NCBI RefSeq assembly: GCF_039697315.1
Contig: NZ_CP155619.1
Coordinates: 6,200,001 to 6,264,000 of the forward strand
Length of the DNA stretch: 64,000 nucleotides
DNA from: Pseudomonas abietaniphila
GTDB lineage: Bacteria; Pseudomonadota; Gammaproteobacteria; Pseudomonadales; Pseudomonadaceae
Direction of reading: 5' to 3'
Shown: piece after piece, positions 38,414-48,138 of the stretch
Layout: each line of letters begins with the position of its first letter
How positions within the stretch are numbered: position 1 is the first letter of the stretch
Position numbers and translations under genes: made by a program
Notes under the pieces: model-generated
The model's database searches: none
What the model was told of the DNA's origin: nothing
Seen by the model: only the letters and a program-made list of their open reading frames with translations

Positions 38414-39244
38414 GTAGACCCTCCTGCACGTGTGTCGATGTTGAGGACGTTAACGAGGCGCGCAAGCAAAAACGCAAGCCGCCTGTCCCAAGAAGCTCGT
38501 TATTTAAAAATGTCGGCCGCATGGGCGTACAAATAAAGTGGGTGCTAGTGCTGCCCGATCCTTGGTGTAACGCATCTACTGCCCTGTTGAAGAGACGCAA
38601 GGTTGCGCACTTTCGTTATCGGAATAGTAGAAGATAAATTATGAAAATTCCGTTGATAGCGTGTTGTTGTTTCGTCCGGGAGAACAGTCAGGAACATACA
38701 TTCACCCTTTTTTAGAGATGAAATGGAAAAGTCACAAATAGGGGCTATTCTTTACTCCCATTTTTTGGAACGTCCAGCGCTGCAAGGGTCGTAGAGCCCT
38801 CTGTTCCTCCGTCCTTCATAGTGAGACTACGCTCGCGAAGCTGAACAGAAACTGAAACGCCAAGAGGTGATGGCCCGTTCATCGCTGTAATCGCGAAGAT
38901 TTAGCGATACGCAGCCGTATCAACGACAGCCAGAGCAGAGTGTTAATTCGGATAGGGACGGGAAGAGCGTGATGGCAAACGCTCGAAAGTTTAAATCGTA
39001 AGGCTGATCGATGGTTTATGCCGATCCCGTTTATCGATGTTTATAACGCGATACTGTTTTAGAGGGGAACACGAGTCATTCCCGAATAACATCGCGAGTG
39101 CCTTTCCATCATCCATAGTGCTGCTCCCATCCGGAAGCGATGTCAGTCCTTGATGGAATGACACGTTGCCTTAATTTCGTTTGTTAGAAAGGAACCAGAT
39201 CGCTTGAATAGGCGCCTCTCCCATCGCCTGCAGGTCGTTTGAGC
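38414..39244. other. 831-bp divergent region between arnB and gabT-like gene
   Basis: No credible gene. Lower GC than neighbours. Notable features: GTTTAT three times at 39014-39019, 39029-39034 and 39039-39044, and paired ATCGAT sites flanking them (39007-39012 and 39033-39038). These resemble PhoP half-sites (TGTTTA) but the 10- and 15-nt spacing does not fit the 11-nt PhoP period. No clear PmrA-type CTTAAT tandem was found. The arn promoter and its two-component operator must lie here; I cannot place it. Confidence 0.45.
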
Positions 39245-40492
39245 ATGGATTTCCCGTCAGTCAGCCAGTCCATTTCCTTCGTTCATCCCATCAGCCTTAC
39301 CCATGGAAAAAACGCCGAGGTCTGGGACGTCGACGGAAAGCGATACATCGATTTCGTCGGCGGTATCGGTGTGTTGAATCTGGGGCATTGCCACCCGAAG
39401 ATCGTCGCGGCGATTTGCGAACAGGCGCAGCGCATGACGCATTACGCGTTCAACGCAGCCCCGCATGAGCCTTATCAGCTGTTCATTGAACGGCTCGCGG
39501 CGTTTATTCCGGTGAGTTACCCGGTCAGCGGCATGCTCACCAACAGCGGCGCCGAAGCGGCGGAGAATGCGTTGAAAATCGTGCGTGGGCATACCGGCAA
39601 GTCGGCGGTCATCGCATTCGATGGCGCCTTCCATGGGCGAACACTGGCGACGCTGAACCTCAACGGCAAAGTGGCGCCTTACAAGCAGAAAGTGGGCTCG
39701 CTGCCCGGGCCGGTGTTCCATCTGCCGTATCCAAGCGCGGACAACGGTGTGTCGACGGCCGAAGCCTTGAAGGCGATGGATCGGCTGTTCAGTGTGGAAA
39801 TCGACATCGACGAGGTCGCCTGCTTCATCATCGAGCCGGTGCAGGGCGAGGGCGGTTTCCTGGCGCTGGACGTCGAGTTCGCCCACGCATTGCGCAGGCT
39901 GTGCGACGACAAGGGCATTGTCTTGATCATCGATGAAATCCAGTCAGGCTTTGGCCGCACCGGTCAGCGCTTTGCCTTCAGCCGTCTGGGCATCGAACCG
40001 GATCTGCTGTTGCTGGGCAAGAGCATCGCCGGCGGCGTCCCGTTGGGGGCGGTCGTCGGTCGCAAGGCCCTGATGGATACGTTACCCAAAGGCGGGCTGG
40101 GCGGGACTTACTCCGGAAATCCACTGGCGTGCGCAGCGGGCCTGGCCACGCTGGATGAAATGACCGATGCGCATCTCGCAGCCTGGGGCGAACAGTATGC
40201 AGTCACCTTGCTCACCCGGTACGAACAATGGCAGGCGCATAAACTGTCACCGTATCTCGGGCGGCTGACCGGCGTCGGCGCGATGCGCGGCATCGAGCTG
40301 CTGACCCCGGAAGGCAAACCGGCGACGGCACAAATGGCGCAGTTGCTGGCGAGCGCCAGGGAGCGCGGGTTGCTCTTGATGCCGAGCGGCAAAGCCCGTC
40401 ACATCATCCGTCTGCTGGCACCGCTGACCATCGAGCCCGAGGTGCTGAACGAGGGGCTGGACATTCTAGAAGCGTGCCTGGCGGATCTCTGA
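39245..40492 (+). CDS. class III aminotransferase, 4-aminobutyrate transaminase-like
   Basis: 415 aa PLP enzyme. The PLP lysine is K259 in LLLGKSIAGGVPLGAVVG. Other marks: NSGAEAAENALKI near 100, GAFHGRTLATLNL near 127, IIDEIQSGFGRTG near 225 and GGTYSGNPLACAAGLA near 285. Fits GabT and related omega-transaminases. No gabD neighbour, so the native donor may be GABA, putrescine-derived or another omega-amino acid. ATG 39245 is preferred to the overlapping TTG at 39239. Confidence 0.85.
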   Translation: MDFPSVSQSISFVHPISLTHGKNAEVWDVDGKRYIDFVGGIGVLNLGHCHPKIVAAICEQAQRMTHYAFNAAPHEPYQLFIERLAAFIPVSYPVSGMLTNSGAEAAENALKIVRGHTGKSAVIAFDGAFHGRTLATLNLNGKVAPYKQKVGSLPGPVFHLPYPSADNGVSTAEALKAMDRLFSVEIDIDEVACFIIEPVQGEGGFLALDVEFAHALRRLCDDKGIVLIIDEIQSGFGRTGQRFAFSRLGIEPDLLLLGKSIAGGVPLGAVVGRKALMDTLPKGGLGGTYSGNPLACAAGLATLDEMTDAHLAAWGEQYAVTLLTRYEQWQAHKLSPYLGRLTGVGAMRGIELLTPEGKPATAQMAQLLASARERGLLLMPSGKARHIIRLLAPLTIEPEVLNEGLDILEACLADL

Positions 40493-40605
40493 TCCGTCCT
40501 CGCCTTCAAAGAAAGAACCGCCGGCGTTTACATCCGCACGAAAATAAACGCACGTCTGTGTAAGCGCGCACTCTAAGCCTGCATTCACCGAATGAGGCCG
40601 TGCTC

Positions 40606-40788
40606 ATGAGTGCCAAAACACCCACGCCAGATATCCAACCGCCGGCGTTTCCAGACGAAACGCCGGAATACCCACTGTCGGCCCCGATCAAACCAGATGA
40701 TCCGGAGCGCCGTAGTGATCAGTCCAAGGCTGAAACGGAAGGCTGCGTTGAAGAGCAAGGGACCGTAGTTCCCCAGCGGCGAACGTAA
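40606..40788 (+). CDS. small proline-rich hypothetical protein
   Basis: 60 aa from ATG 40606 with GAGG 8 nt upstream. Polar, proline- and acid-rich (PDIQPPAFPDETPEYP), no TM or signal peptide, one cysteine. I do not recognise the family. It lies about 150 bp before the kaiC-like gene and could share its transcript. A similarly polar small gene lies at 52947-53174. Confidence 0.55.
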   Translation: MSAKTPTPDIQPPAFPDETPEYPLSAPIKPDDPERRSDQSKAETEGCVEEQGTVVPQRRT

Positions 40789-40936
40789 TAATCATTTGAG
40801 ATGTGCGTGGTAACTGCATGTCATTCCTGATAATTGTGCTTGGAATGCGCGGTTAAACCCTGAAGAATGCGCCTTTTTATCGCGCGCGTTGGTCGCGCGA
40901 ATTACCACGCTGATAACCCCAGCGGAGGAAGCGAAT

Positions 40937-42358
40937 TTGAACCAGCTAAAACGCCTTCAGAGTGGCATTGAGGGACTGGATGAGTTACTGAAGGGCGGTT
41001 TCGTCGCCGGATCGTCGTACATCATTCAGGGGCGTCCGGGCTCGGGCAAAACCATCCTGGCCAACCAGATCGGCTTCAATCACGCGCGCGCGGGTGGACG
41101 GGTGCTGTTCGCCACGCTGCTCGCCGAACCGCACGAGCGTCTGTTTCAGTTTCTGTCGACCTTGAGTTTTTTCGACAAAGACAAGATCGGTGATCAGATC
41201 CAGTTCGTCAGCGCGTTCGACACGATGGAAAACGACGGCTTGGATGAAGTGGTCAAGCTGTTGCGCCGGGAAATCGTGCGCCAGAAGTCCACGGTGATGA
41301 TTCTCGACGGTCTGCTGAACGCTCGGTCCAGGGCGGACTCGCCGCTCAATACCAAACGGTTTATCTCTGAGCTGCAAGGCCACGCCGCCTTCGCCGGCTG
41401 CACGGTGTTCTTTCTGACCAGTTCGCAACTGGATGATGGCAGTCCTGAGCACACCATGGTCGACGGTGTACTGGAATTGGGCGAAGAGCTGGTCGGGACC
41501 AAATCGATCCGCCGCATCAAGATGCGCAAGACGCGCGGCAGCGGCGCCCTTGCCGGGGCGCATGAGTGCGAGATTACGGAAGACGGGCTGGTGGTCTATC
41601 CGCGGCTGGAAAGTACCCTGACCGATTCGGCCATGCGTGACAGCGACCATTGCTCACTCGTGCCAAGCGGTCTGCCGTCACTCGATCCGCTGATCGGCGG
41701 AGGGTTGGTGACATCTTCCTCTACGTTGATCATCGGGCCTTCCGGGTCGGGCAAGACATCGTTTGGTATCCGTTTTCTGGGGCAGTCGACGGTGGACGCG
41801 CCAGGTCTGCATTTCGGCTTCTACGAGTCCCCGCAACGCCTGCGCATGAAGGCCGCGTCGCTGGGGCTGGATTTCGACAGCATGGAACGGTCCGGCGCTT
41901 TGACCCTCCTGTGGAAATCGACGGGTGCCGGTTTGATCGACAAAATGGCCCTCGAACTGCTGCGCGTGGTCGAAGAGAAGTCCATCAAGCGGGTCTTTCT
42001 CGACAGCCTGGGCGGAATGGCAAGGGTGGCGGCCGACACATCTCGCTTGCAGGGCCTGTTCACATCGCTGATGGGCGAGCTGCGGGCGCGTGATGTCACC
42101 GTGTTGGCGTCCTGGGAGGTGCAGAGTCTGTTAGGTGGGGAGATCAATGCGCCGGCGCCCGACATGTCCAGCATCGTCGACAATCTTTTACTTCTGCGTT
42201 TCCTCCAGCAAACGGCTGAACTTAAACGCCAATTATCCATTCTTAAAATCAGGGACAATCCCTACGATCCTTCGCTGCTGGAAGTCACCATCAGTGATCA
42301 GGGTCTTGACGTGAAAAAGGCTCATTTCCATGCCCTTGGCGACTCCCGTAACGCGTAG
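40937..42358 (+). CDS. KaiC-like double-domain RecA-fold ATPase
   Basis: 473 aa from TTG 40937, preceded by GGAGGAA. Longer frame from 40889 lacks an RBS. Two KaiC domains: the first with Walker A GRPGSGKT (residues 32-39) and the second with GPSGSGKTS near 267. Only one glutamate follows each (LLAEPHERL, FYESPQRL) instead of the EE pair of cyanobacterial KaiC. Aligned with the KaiC CII phospho-loop, S431/T432 map to a Ser-Ser (DMSSIVDN) while T426 maps to Pro. Non-cyanobacterial KaiC homologues act in stress responses or as signalling ATPases. The immediate partner is the receiver protein 51 bp downstream. No kaiA or kaiB. Confidence 0.85.
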   Translation: MNQLKRLQSGIEGLDELLKGGFVAGSSYIIQGRPGSGKTILANQIGFNHARAGGRVLFATLLAEPHERLFQFLSTLSFFDKDKIGDQIQFVSAFDTMENDGLDEVVKLLRREIVRQKSTVMILDGLLNARSRADSPLNTKRFISELQGHAAFAGCTVFFLTSSQLDDGSPEHTMVDGVLELGEELVGTKSIRRIKMRKTRGSGALAGAHECEITEDGLVVYPRLESTLTDSAMRDSDHCSLVPSGLPSLDPLIGGGLVTSSSTLIIGPSGSGKTSFGIRFLGQSTVDAPGLHFGFYESPQRLRMKAASLGLDFDSMERSGALTLLWKSTGAGLIDKMALELLRVVEEKSIKRVFLDSLGGMARVAADTSRLQGLFTSLMGELRARDVTVLASWEVQSLLGGEINAPAPDMSSIVDNLLLLRFLQQTAELKRQLSILKIRDNPYDPSLLEVTISDQGLDVKKAHFHALGDSRNA

Positions 42359-42409
42359 ACACCGCGGTCGCCAATACGCTCGCGATGTGTCGAGCGGACC
42401 GAGGGCCCT

Positions 42410-42778
42410 ATGACCACGATATTGATCGTCGACGACGAGTACCTGATTGCCGACATCCTGAGCTTTGCGCTCGAGGATGAGGGCTATCTCACCGTGACCG
42501 CCGGCAGCGGTCAGAGAGCGTTGAGCATTCTCGACCGGGAAAAGCCGCAATTGATTATCACCGACTACATGATGCCGGGCATGAACGGTATCGAGTTAGC
42601 CGAGGCCGTGCGGGCGCACAAGACGCTGGGGCAATTACCCATGATCTTGATGAGTGGCGCCCAGGCGCATCTGGGTGTGGCTCGCCCCGATCTGTTTGTG
42701 GATGTCTTCGACAAACCCTTCGAGATCCAGGCGGTGCTGTCCAGGGTCAAATCGCTGCTCGGCCCCGGCGTCGCCTGA
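42410..42778 (+). CDS. single-domain response regulator (receiver only)
   Basis: 122 aa CheY-like receiver with no output domain. Acidic pocket D8/D9, phospho-acceptor D52 in IITDYMMPGMNG, S82 in LMSGA and K102 in FDKPFE. ATG with GAGGG upstream. Immediately downstream of the kaiC-like gene and likely cotranscribed. Probably takes phosphate from an unlinked kinase or partners the KaiC-like protein; the partner is inferred. Confidence 0.88.
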   Translation: MTTILIVDDEYLIADILSFALEDEGYLTVTAGSGQRALSILDREKPQLIITDYMMPGMNGIELAEAVRAHKTLGQLPMILMSGAQAHLGVARPDLFVDVFDKPFEIQAVLSRVKSLLGPGVA

Positions 42779-42926
42779 TCCCTTGGATGTCCAATCAATG
42801 AGTTGATCATCAGCGACCGTCTCCCCGCGGGCGCTTTAGTACGCGCTCGTCCGGATGAACGAAAATACCCGGAATCTCACAGAGGACCCAGAGTCGAGAG
42901 TTCATAACACCTAAAAGGAATGCACC

Positions 42927-43208
42927 ATGATCTCCTCACTTGAACTCTGCCAAATCATCGAATCCTCATTCCTGCCCGCCAGATGCCAATGCTCGGTGGA
43001 CGCAAGAGGGCTCATGTCTATCCAGTTGTATACCTCAGTCAGCGGGCATGCCGACTTCATGGCCACGGGCATCGAGGTGGCGACGCTCAATACCAGCCGA
43101 AGCATCGCCTCGCTGATCACCGGTCTTAAAGAAGACCTTCGACTGCGTTCATTGAGCGGCGGGTCGGCGCAGGGGATGGACCGCAGAGCGACTACGTTCG
43201 GCGGTTAG
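42927..43208 (+). CDS. DUF1652 small protein
   Basis: 93 aa, starting MISSLELCQIIESSFLPARCQC, the typical opening of Pseudomonas DUF1652 proteins, with two cysteines in an RCQC pair. ATG with AAAGGA upstream. No TM or signal peptide. Function unknown. 148 bp separate it from the receiver gene; it may have its own promoter. Confidence 0.75.
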   Translation: MISSLELCQIIESSFLPARCQCSVDARGLMSIQLYTSVSGHADFMATGIEVATLNTSRSIASLITGLKEDLRLRSLSGGSAQGMDRRATTFGG

Positions 43209-43721
43209 ACGGCTCAGGCGACTGCCACGCAGACGATCATCCTCTTTCTCGGCCTCACCGATGCGCCTACCGCGACGGTGAATGGCCTGCCGTGGCACCG
43301 AAACCGTTCAATCGGGCGGAGCGTGTACGCACGCGCCCTTGTATGTTGTTTGTGGGTGAATCCATGCGCTGCGGCCCGACTATCGATCAACGTGCCCGGC
43401 CGCCGTTCTCTTGAATCTCCAGACGTTTAAGCCCTCAACAACCCATTGAACCGGTCACGGCTTCGACAGGGATGCGGTCATGCGCCTGCATTCACGGCGC
43501 GTCGTCAATAGCCACTGCTGAAAAACACTTTGTCCGCCGCGCGCGGAAAAAATACTGGCATATACCTCTTAATCTGAATATCGTGGCATATGCCACCTTT
43601 TCGGATGGGCGTCGTCGACTGTTTCGACCTGGATGTCGGTGAGGCCTCAACCGGGGGTTTGAACGGGTTGGGCCACGTACCACCGATTTTTTGATGTTCA
43701 ACGCTTGTCTGGATACTTCCC
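43209..43721. other. 513-bp region before the RND efflux operon, with palindrome
   Basis: No credible gene. A perfect 14-bp palindrome GTGGCATATGCCAC lies at 43583-43596, with a related GGCATATACC 30 bp to the left (about 43556-43565). These lie about 125-165 bp upstream of the RND permease start and are candidate operator half-sites. No regulator gene adjoins the operon. Confidence 0.5.
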
Positions 43722-46700
43722 ATGCTTGGCCTTGTACGCGTTGCTTTGAGACGACCGTATACGTTCGTCGTGCTCGCCATCCTGATTCTGATCATCGGGC
43801 CGCTCACGGCCTTACGCACACCCACTGATATTTTTCCGGAGATTCGCATCCCGGTCATCGCGGTCATCTGGCAGTACACCGGCCTTGCGCCGGATCAGAT
43901 GGCAGGGCGAGTCACCTCGCCGTTTGAGCGGGTGCTGACCACCACGGTCAACGACATCCGCCACATTGAAGCGCAGTCGCTCAACGGCTTCGGCATCGTC
44001 AAGGTGTTCTTCCAGCCGGGCGTCAACATCAGCACCGCCAACGCGCAGCTGACCTCTGTCGCTCAGGCGATTTTGCGTAACCTGCCGCCCGGCACGGTGC
44101 CGCCGTTGATCCTCAACTACAGCGCCTCGACCGTGCCCATCGTTCAGTTGGCATTGTCGGGCAAAGACCTCAGCGAGCAGAAACTTGGCGACCTGGGCCT
44201 CAACACGGTGCGGTTGATGCTGACCACCGTGCCGGGCGCTGCGCTGCCGTACCCGTTCGGCGGCAAGACTCGTCAGGTGCAGATTGACCTCGACCCTGCG
44301 CAAATGCAGGCCCGAGGCTTGTCGGCGCAAGACGTTGCGAACGCACTGGCCACGCAAAACCAGATCACCCCGGTGGGTACCGAGAAAATTGGCAGCTTTG
44401 AATACATGCTGCAGTTGAACAACTCGCCGGTCGCTTTCAAGGACCTGGAAGACTTGCCGATCAAGACCGCCAACGGCACCACGGTGTTGATCCGTGACGT
44501 CGGCACGGTGAAGGACGGCAACCCGCCACAAAGCAACATCGTGCACGTGAACGGCAATCGTTCGGTGTTGATTCCGGTATTGAAAACGGGGTCAGCATCG
44601 ACGCTGGGCGTCATCGCCGGGATCAAGGACAAGCTTGCCGACTCCAAGGCGCAGCTGCCGGAAAACCTGAACATCGATTTGATCGGCGACCAGTCGTTGT
44701 TCGTCCGTGCCGCCATCAGCGGTGTCGCACGGGAAGGGCTGATCGCGGCCGCGTTGACCAGTCTGATGATCCTGCTGTTCCTTGGCAGCTGGCGTTCCAC
44801 GGTGATAATCGCGGTGTCGATCCCGTTGGCGATTCTCTCGTCCATTACGGCGCTGTCGGCGCTCGGAGAGACACTCAACATCATGACCCTGGGAGGGTTG
44901 GCGCTGGCCGTGGGTATCCTGGTGGACGATGCCACCGTGACTATCGAGAACATCAACTGGCATCTGGAGCAGGGGAAACAGGTCGAGGCGGCAATCATGG
45001 ATGGGGCGGCGCAGATCGTGACGCCAGCGTTTGTTTCGCTGCTGTGTATCTGCATCGTGTTCGTGCCGATGTTTTTCCTGGACGGTGTTGCCCGCTTCCT
45101 GTTCGTGCCAATGGCCGAAGCAGTGATCTTCGCCATGATTGCCTCGTTCATCCTGTCGCGAACGCTGGTGCCGACCATGGCCAACTTCCTGCTCAAACCG
45201 CACGCGCCGGGTGAGGAACATGGCGAAAAACCGGTCAGTCGCAACCCGCTGGTGCGCTTCCAGCGCGGGTTTGAAGCGCGGTTCGAGCGGGTTCGCGAGG
45301 GTTATCACGGCATGCTGGAAACCGCGCTGGAACATCGCCGGTCCGTCATGATCGCGATCTTCGCATTCGTCATCGCCTCGTTCGCGCTGGTGCCGTTTCT
45401 GGGCCGTAATTTTTTCCCGGCGGTCGACTCCGGGCAGATCCTGATGCACGTTCGTGCGCCGGTGGGCATGCGTGTGGAAAGCACGGCACGCATGATCACT
45501 GACGTGGAAAACACCATTCGGCGCGTGATTGAGCCGTCGGAACTCAAGGCGGTGGTGGACAACATCGGTCTGGCGGTCAGCGGCATCAACGCCGCCTACA
45601 ACAACACCGGTACGGTGGGGTCGCAGGACAGCGACATTCAGATCAGCCTCAACGAGGACCACAAACCCACGGCGGACTACATTCGCCAGTTGCGCGAGCA
45701 ATTGCCCCGCGAATTCCCCAACGCCGTCTTCTCGTTCCCGCCCGCAGATATTGTCGGGCAGATCCTGAACTTCGGTTCTTCGGCGCCGGTGGACGTGCAG
45801 ATTGCCGGCAACAATCTGCCTGCCAACTTCGCCTATGCCAACACCTTGCTGCGCGAGATCCGGCGTGTCCCGGGCGTTGCCGACGCGCGCATCCAGCAGT
45901 CCCAGCAATTGCCGACGTTCAAAATCAACGTCGACCGCACCCGAGCGCAACTGGTGGGCATCAGCGAACGCGACATCACCAACAGCCTGGTCGTCAACTT
46001 CGCCGGTTCAAGCCAGGTTGCGCCGACGTTCTGGCTGAACACCGCCAACGGGGTGTCCTATCCGATCGTGTTGCAAACCCCGCAGTACAGCCTCGATTCG
46101 CTGGCACAGTTGCATAACCTGCCGCTGACGTCGGCCGTAGCGCCCGGATCGGCGGGAGCGGGGCAGATTCTGGGTGGCCTGGCGTCGGTGGAACGCACCC
46201 ACAGCAACTCGGTGGTGAGCCAGTCCGATATCCAGCCGGTAGTGGAGGTGTTGACGTCGATACAAGGCCGGGATCTGGGGGGCGTGGCCGCTGAGATCCA
46301 GAAGATTCTCGCGGCGCACGCCAGTGAGATTCCCAAAGGCTCGAAGGTCACTCTGCAAGGGCAGGCGACCACGATGAACAACGCCTTCAGCGGCATGTTG
46401 TTTGGCCTGCTTGGCGCGGTGGTGCTGATCTACCTGTTGATCGTCGTCAACTTCCAGTCCTGGAGTGACCCGTTCGTGATCATTACCGCGTTGCCAGCGG
46501 CCCTGGCCGGGATTGTCTGGATGCTGTTCCTGACGCACACGCCGCTGTCGGTGCCCGCGCTGACGGGGGCGATCATGTGCATGGGTGTGGCCACTGCCAA
46601 CGCCATTCTGGTCGTCAGCTTTTGCCGGGAGCGGCTGGCCGAGCACGGAAATCCCGTGCTGGCCGCGCTGGAGGGCGGATTCACCCGATTCCGTCCGGTT

Positions 46701-46931
46701 CTGATGACCGCCATTTCGATGATCATCGGCATGGCACCGATGGCGTTGAGCCTGGGCGAGGGTGGCGAGCAGAACGCGCCGCTCGGCCGCGCGGTCATTG
46801 GCGGCTTGAGTTTTGCCACGGTCGCCACGCTGTTCCTGGTGCCCATCATCTTCAGTCTTGTCCACGCACGCGATGCTCGTTCACGCGACCGCCACGCCAC
46901 CGTGCAGACCAACGCAACACAAGGGTTTTGA
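43722..46931 (+). CDS. RND efflux pump inner-membrane permease
   Basis: 1069 aa, full length for an HAE1-type RND transporter. About 12 TM helices and two large periplasmic loops. N-terminal LRRPYTFVVLAILILIIGP, first-loop DIFPEI, TM4 proton-relay region LAVGILVDDATVTIENI with the acidic pair, and the duplicated TM in the second half (ALTGAIMCMGVATANAILVVSF). Drug or solvent export with the downstream MFP and OMF. Not confidently assignable to a named Mex pump. Confidence 0.95.
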   Translation: MLGLVRVALRRPYTFVVLAILILIIGPLTALRTPTDIFPEIRIPVIAVIWQYTGLAPDQMAGRVTSPFERVLTTTVNDIRHIEAQSLNGFGIVKVFFQPGVNISTANAQLTSVAQAILRNLPPGTVPPLILNYSASTVPIVQLALSGKDLSEQKLGDLGLNTVRLMLTTVPGAALPYPFGGKTRQVQIDLDPAQMQARGLSAQDVANALATQNQITPVGTEKIGSFEYMLQLNNSPVAFKDLEDLPIKTANGTTVLIRDVGTVKDGNPPQSNIVHVNGNRSVLIPVLKTGSASTLGVIAGIKDKLADSKAQLPENLNIDLIGDQSLFVRAAISGVAREGLIAAALTSLMILLFLGSWRSTVIIAVSIPLAILSSITALSALGETLNIMTLGGLALAVGILVDDATVTIENINWHLEQGKQVEAAIMDGAAQIVTPAFVSLLCICIVFVPMFFLDGVARFLFVPMAEAVIFAMIASFILSRTLVPTMANFLLKPHAPGEEHGEKPVSRNPLVRFQRGFEARFERVREGYHGMLETALEHRRSVMIAIFAFVIASFALVPFLGRNFFPAVDSGQILMHVRAPVGMRVESTARMITDVENTIRRVIEPSELKAVVDNIGLAVSGINAAYNNTGTVGSQDSDIQISLNEDHKPTADYIRQLREQLPREFPNAVFSFPPADIVGQILNFGSSAPVDVQIAGNNLPANFAYANTLLREIRRVPGVADARIQQSQQLPTFKINVDRTRAQLVGISERDITNSLVVNFAGSSQVAPTFWLNTANGVSYPIVLQTPQYSLDSLAQLHNLPLTSAVAPGSAGAGQILGGLASVERTHSNSVVSQSDIQPVVEVLTSIQGRDLGGVAAEIQKILAAHASEIPKGSKVTLQGQATTMNNAFSGMLFGLLGAVVLIYLLIVVNFQSWSDPFVIITALPAALAGIVWMLFLTHTPLSVPALTGAIMCMGVATANAILVVSFCRERLAEHGNPVLAALEGGFTRFRPVLMTAISMIIGMAPMALSLGEGGEQNAPLGRAVIGGLSFATVATLFLVPIIFSLVHARDARSRDRHATVQTNATQGF

Positions 46932-46932
46932 C

Positions 46933-48138
46933 ATGCTCACTGACACTCCTGTAATCCATCCTCAACCGCGCCGCAGTGCGGGACGCGCAAGGCTCGGCAT
47001 AGTGGTCGCACTGCTTGTGGTGGTCGCCATTGTCGCGGTCGGTATCGGCGTGCGCGCCAACGAGTCGAAGGACCTGAAGACCTGGACTGACACACAGGCG
47101 CTGCCCAGCGTGATTCTGGTCAGCCCGGTCGCAGCCGCCCAAGGTGCCGTGTTGATTCTGCCGGGCCGTCTGGAAGCCTGGTCACGCGCGGCGATCTTCG
47201 CCCGCGTCGGGGGCTACCTGAAGTCCTGGAAGGCGGACATTGGTGCGAAGGTCAAGGCCGGCCAGTTGCTTGCCGAAATCGATACACCCGAAGTGGATCA
47301 GCAACTGCTCCAGGCGCGCGCCGATCTGGCCGCGGCGAAGGCCAACGCCTCACTGTCCCAGACCAGCGCCAAGCGCTGGCAGGCGATGCTGGCATCGGAC
47401 TCGGTGTCGAAGCAAGAAGTCGATGAGCGTAACGGTGATCTGGCCGCCAGGCAGGCGCAGGTGATGGCCGCTCAGGCCAACGTCGAGCGACTGACCGCGA
47501 CCAAGGGCTTTCAGCGCTTGACCGCGCCGTTCGATGGCGTCGTCACCGCGCGTTCGACCGATGTCGGTGCTTTGATCAACGTCGGCAGCGACACCAGCGG
47601 TCAGGAGCTGTTCGCGGTATCGGACGTCAGCCGACTGCGTGTTTACGTGCAGGTGCCTCAGTCCTATGCGCCGCAGATCAAGGTCGGCACCAACGCCCGG
47701 CTGAGCGTACCCGAATACCCGGGGGAACCCTTCAATGCGACCGTGATTGCGTCGGCCGATTCAGTTAACGCGGCGTCGGGCAGCACGTTGGTTCAGCTTC
47801 AAGTCGATAACCCGGCGGGTCGTCTGTTGCCAGGTGCGTACACCAGCGTGCGTTTCGACCTGCCGGTACAGCCCAACGTTGTGCGTTTACCGGCCAGCGC
47901 CTTGCAGTTCGATGACCATGGCATGCGCGTCGCGACCCTCGATCAACACGACCATGTGCTGTTCAAGACCGTGACCATTGCCCGTGATTTCGGTGACACC
48001 GTGGAGATCGGCTCAGGCGTCACGGCAGCGGATCGTGTCATCGATACGCCGCCGGACGGCCTGAGCGATAACGATTCTGTTCAGGTGTCAAAACCTGCAG
48101 CGGCCAACACCGTCGCCGAGGCAAAACCTCATGGTTAA
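46933..48138 (+). CDS. RND efflux periplasmic adaptor (membrane fusion protein)
   Basis: 401 aa from ATG 46933, immediately after the permease stop. N-terminal TM (about 22-42), then lipoyl-barrel halves (FARVGGYLKSWKADIGAKVKAGQLLAEI, RLTAPFDGVVTARSTDVGALI) flanking a short alpha-helical hairpin with KANASLSQTSAKRWQ, and a beta-barrel domain. Unusual start choice excluded: the upstream frame from 46813 overlaps the permease. Confidence 0.93.
   Translation: MLTDTPVIHPQPRRSAGRARLGIVVALLVVVAIVAVGIGVRANESKDLKTWTDTQALPSVILVSPVAAAQGAVLILPGRLEAWSRAAIFARVGGYLKSWKADIGAKVKAGQLLAEIDTPEVDQQLLQARADLAAAKANASLSQTSAKRWQAMLASDSVSKQEVDERNGDLAARQAQVMAAQANVERLTATKGFQRLTAPFDGVVTARSTDVGALINVGSDTSGQELFAVSDVSRLRVYVQVPQSYAPQIKVGTNARLSVPEYPGEPFNATVIASADSVNAASGSTLVQLQVDNPAGRLLPGAYTSVRFDLPVQPNVVRLPASALQFDDHGMRVATLDQHDHVLFKTVTIARDFGDTVEIGSGVTAADRVIDTPPDGLSDNDSVQVSKPAAANTVAEAKPHG

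Noticed and set aside
39014..39044. Canonical PhoP box at the GTTTAT repeats
   Set aside because: The spacing of 10 and 15 nt does not match the 11-nt PhoP direct-repeat period, so I list it only as an unexplained repeat.
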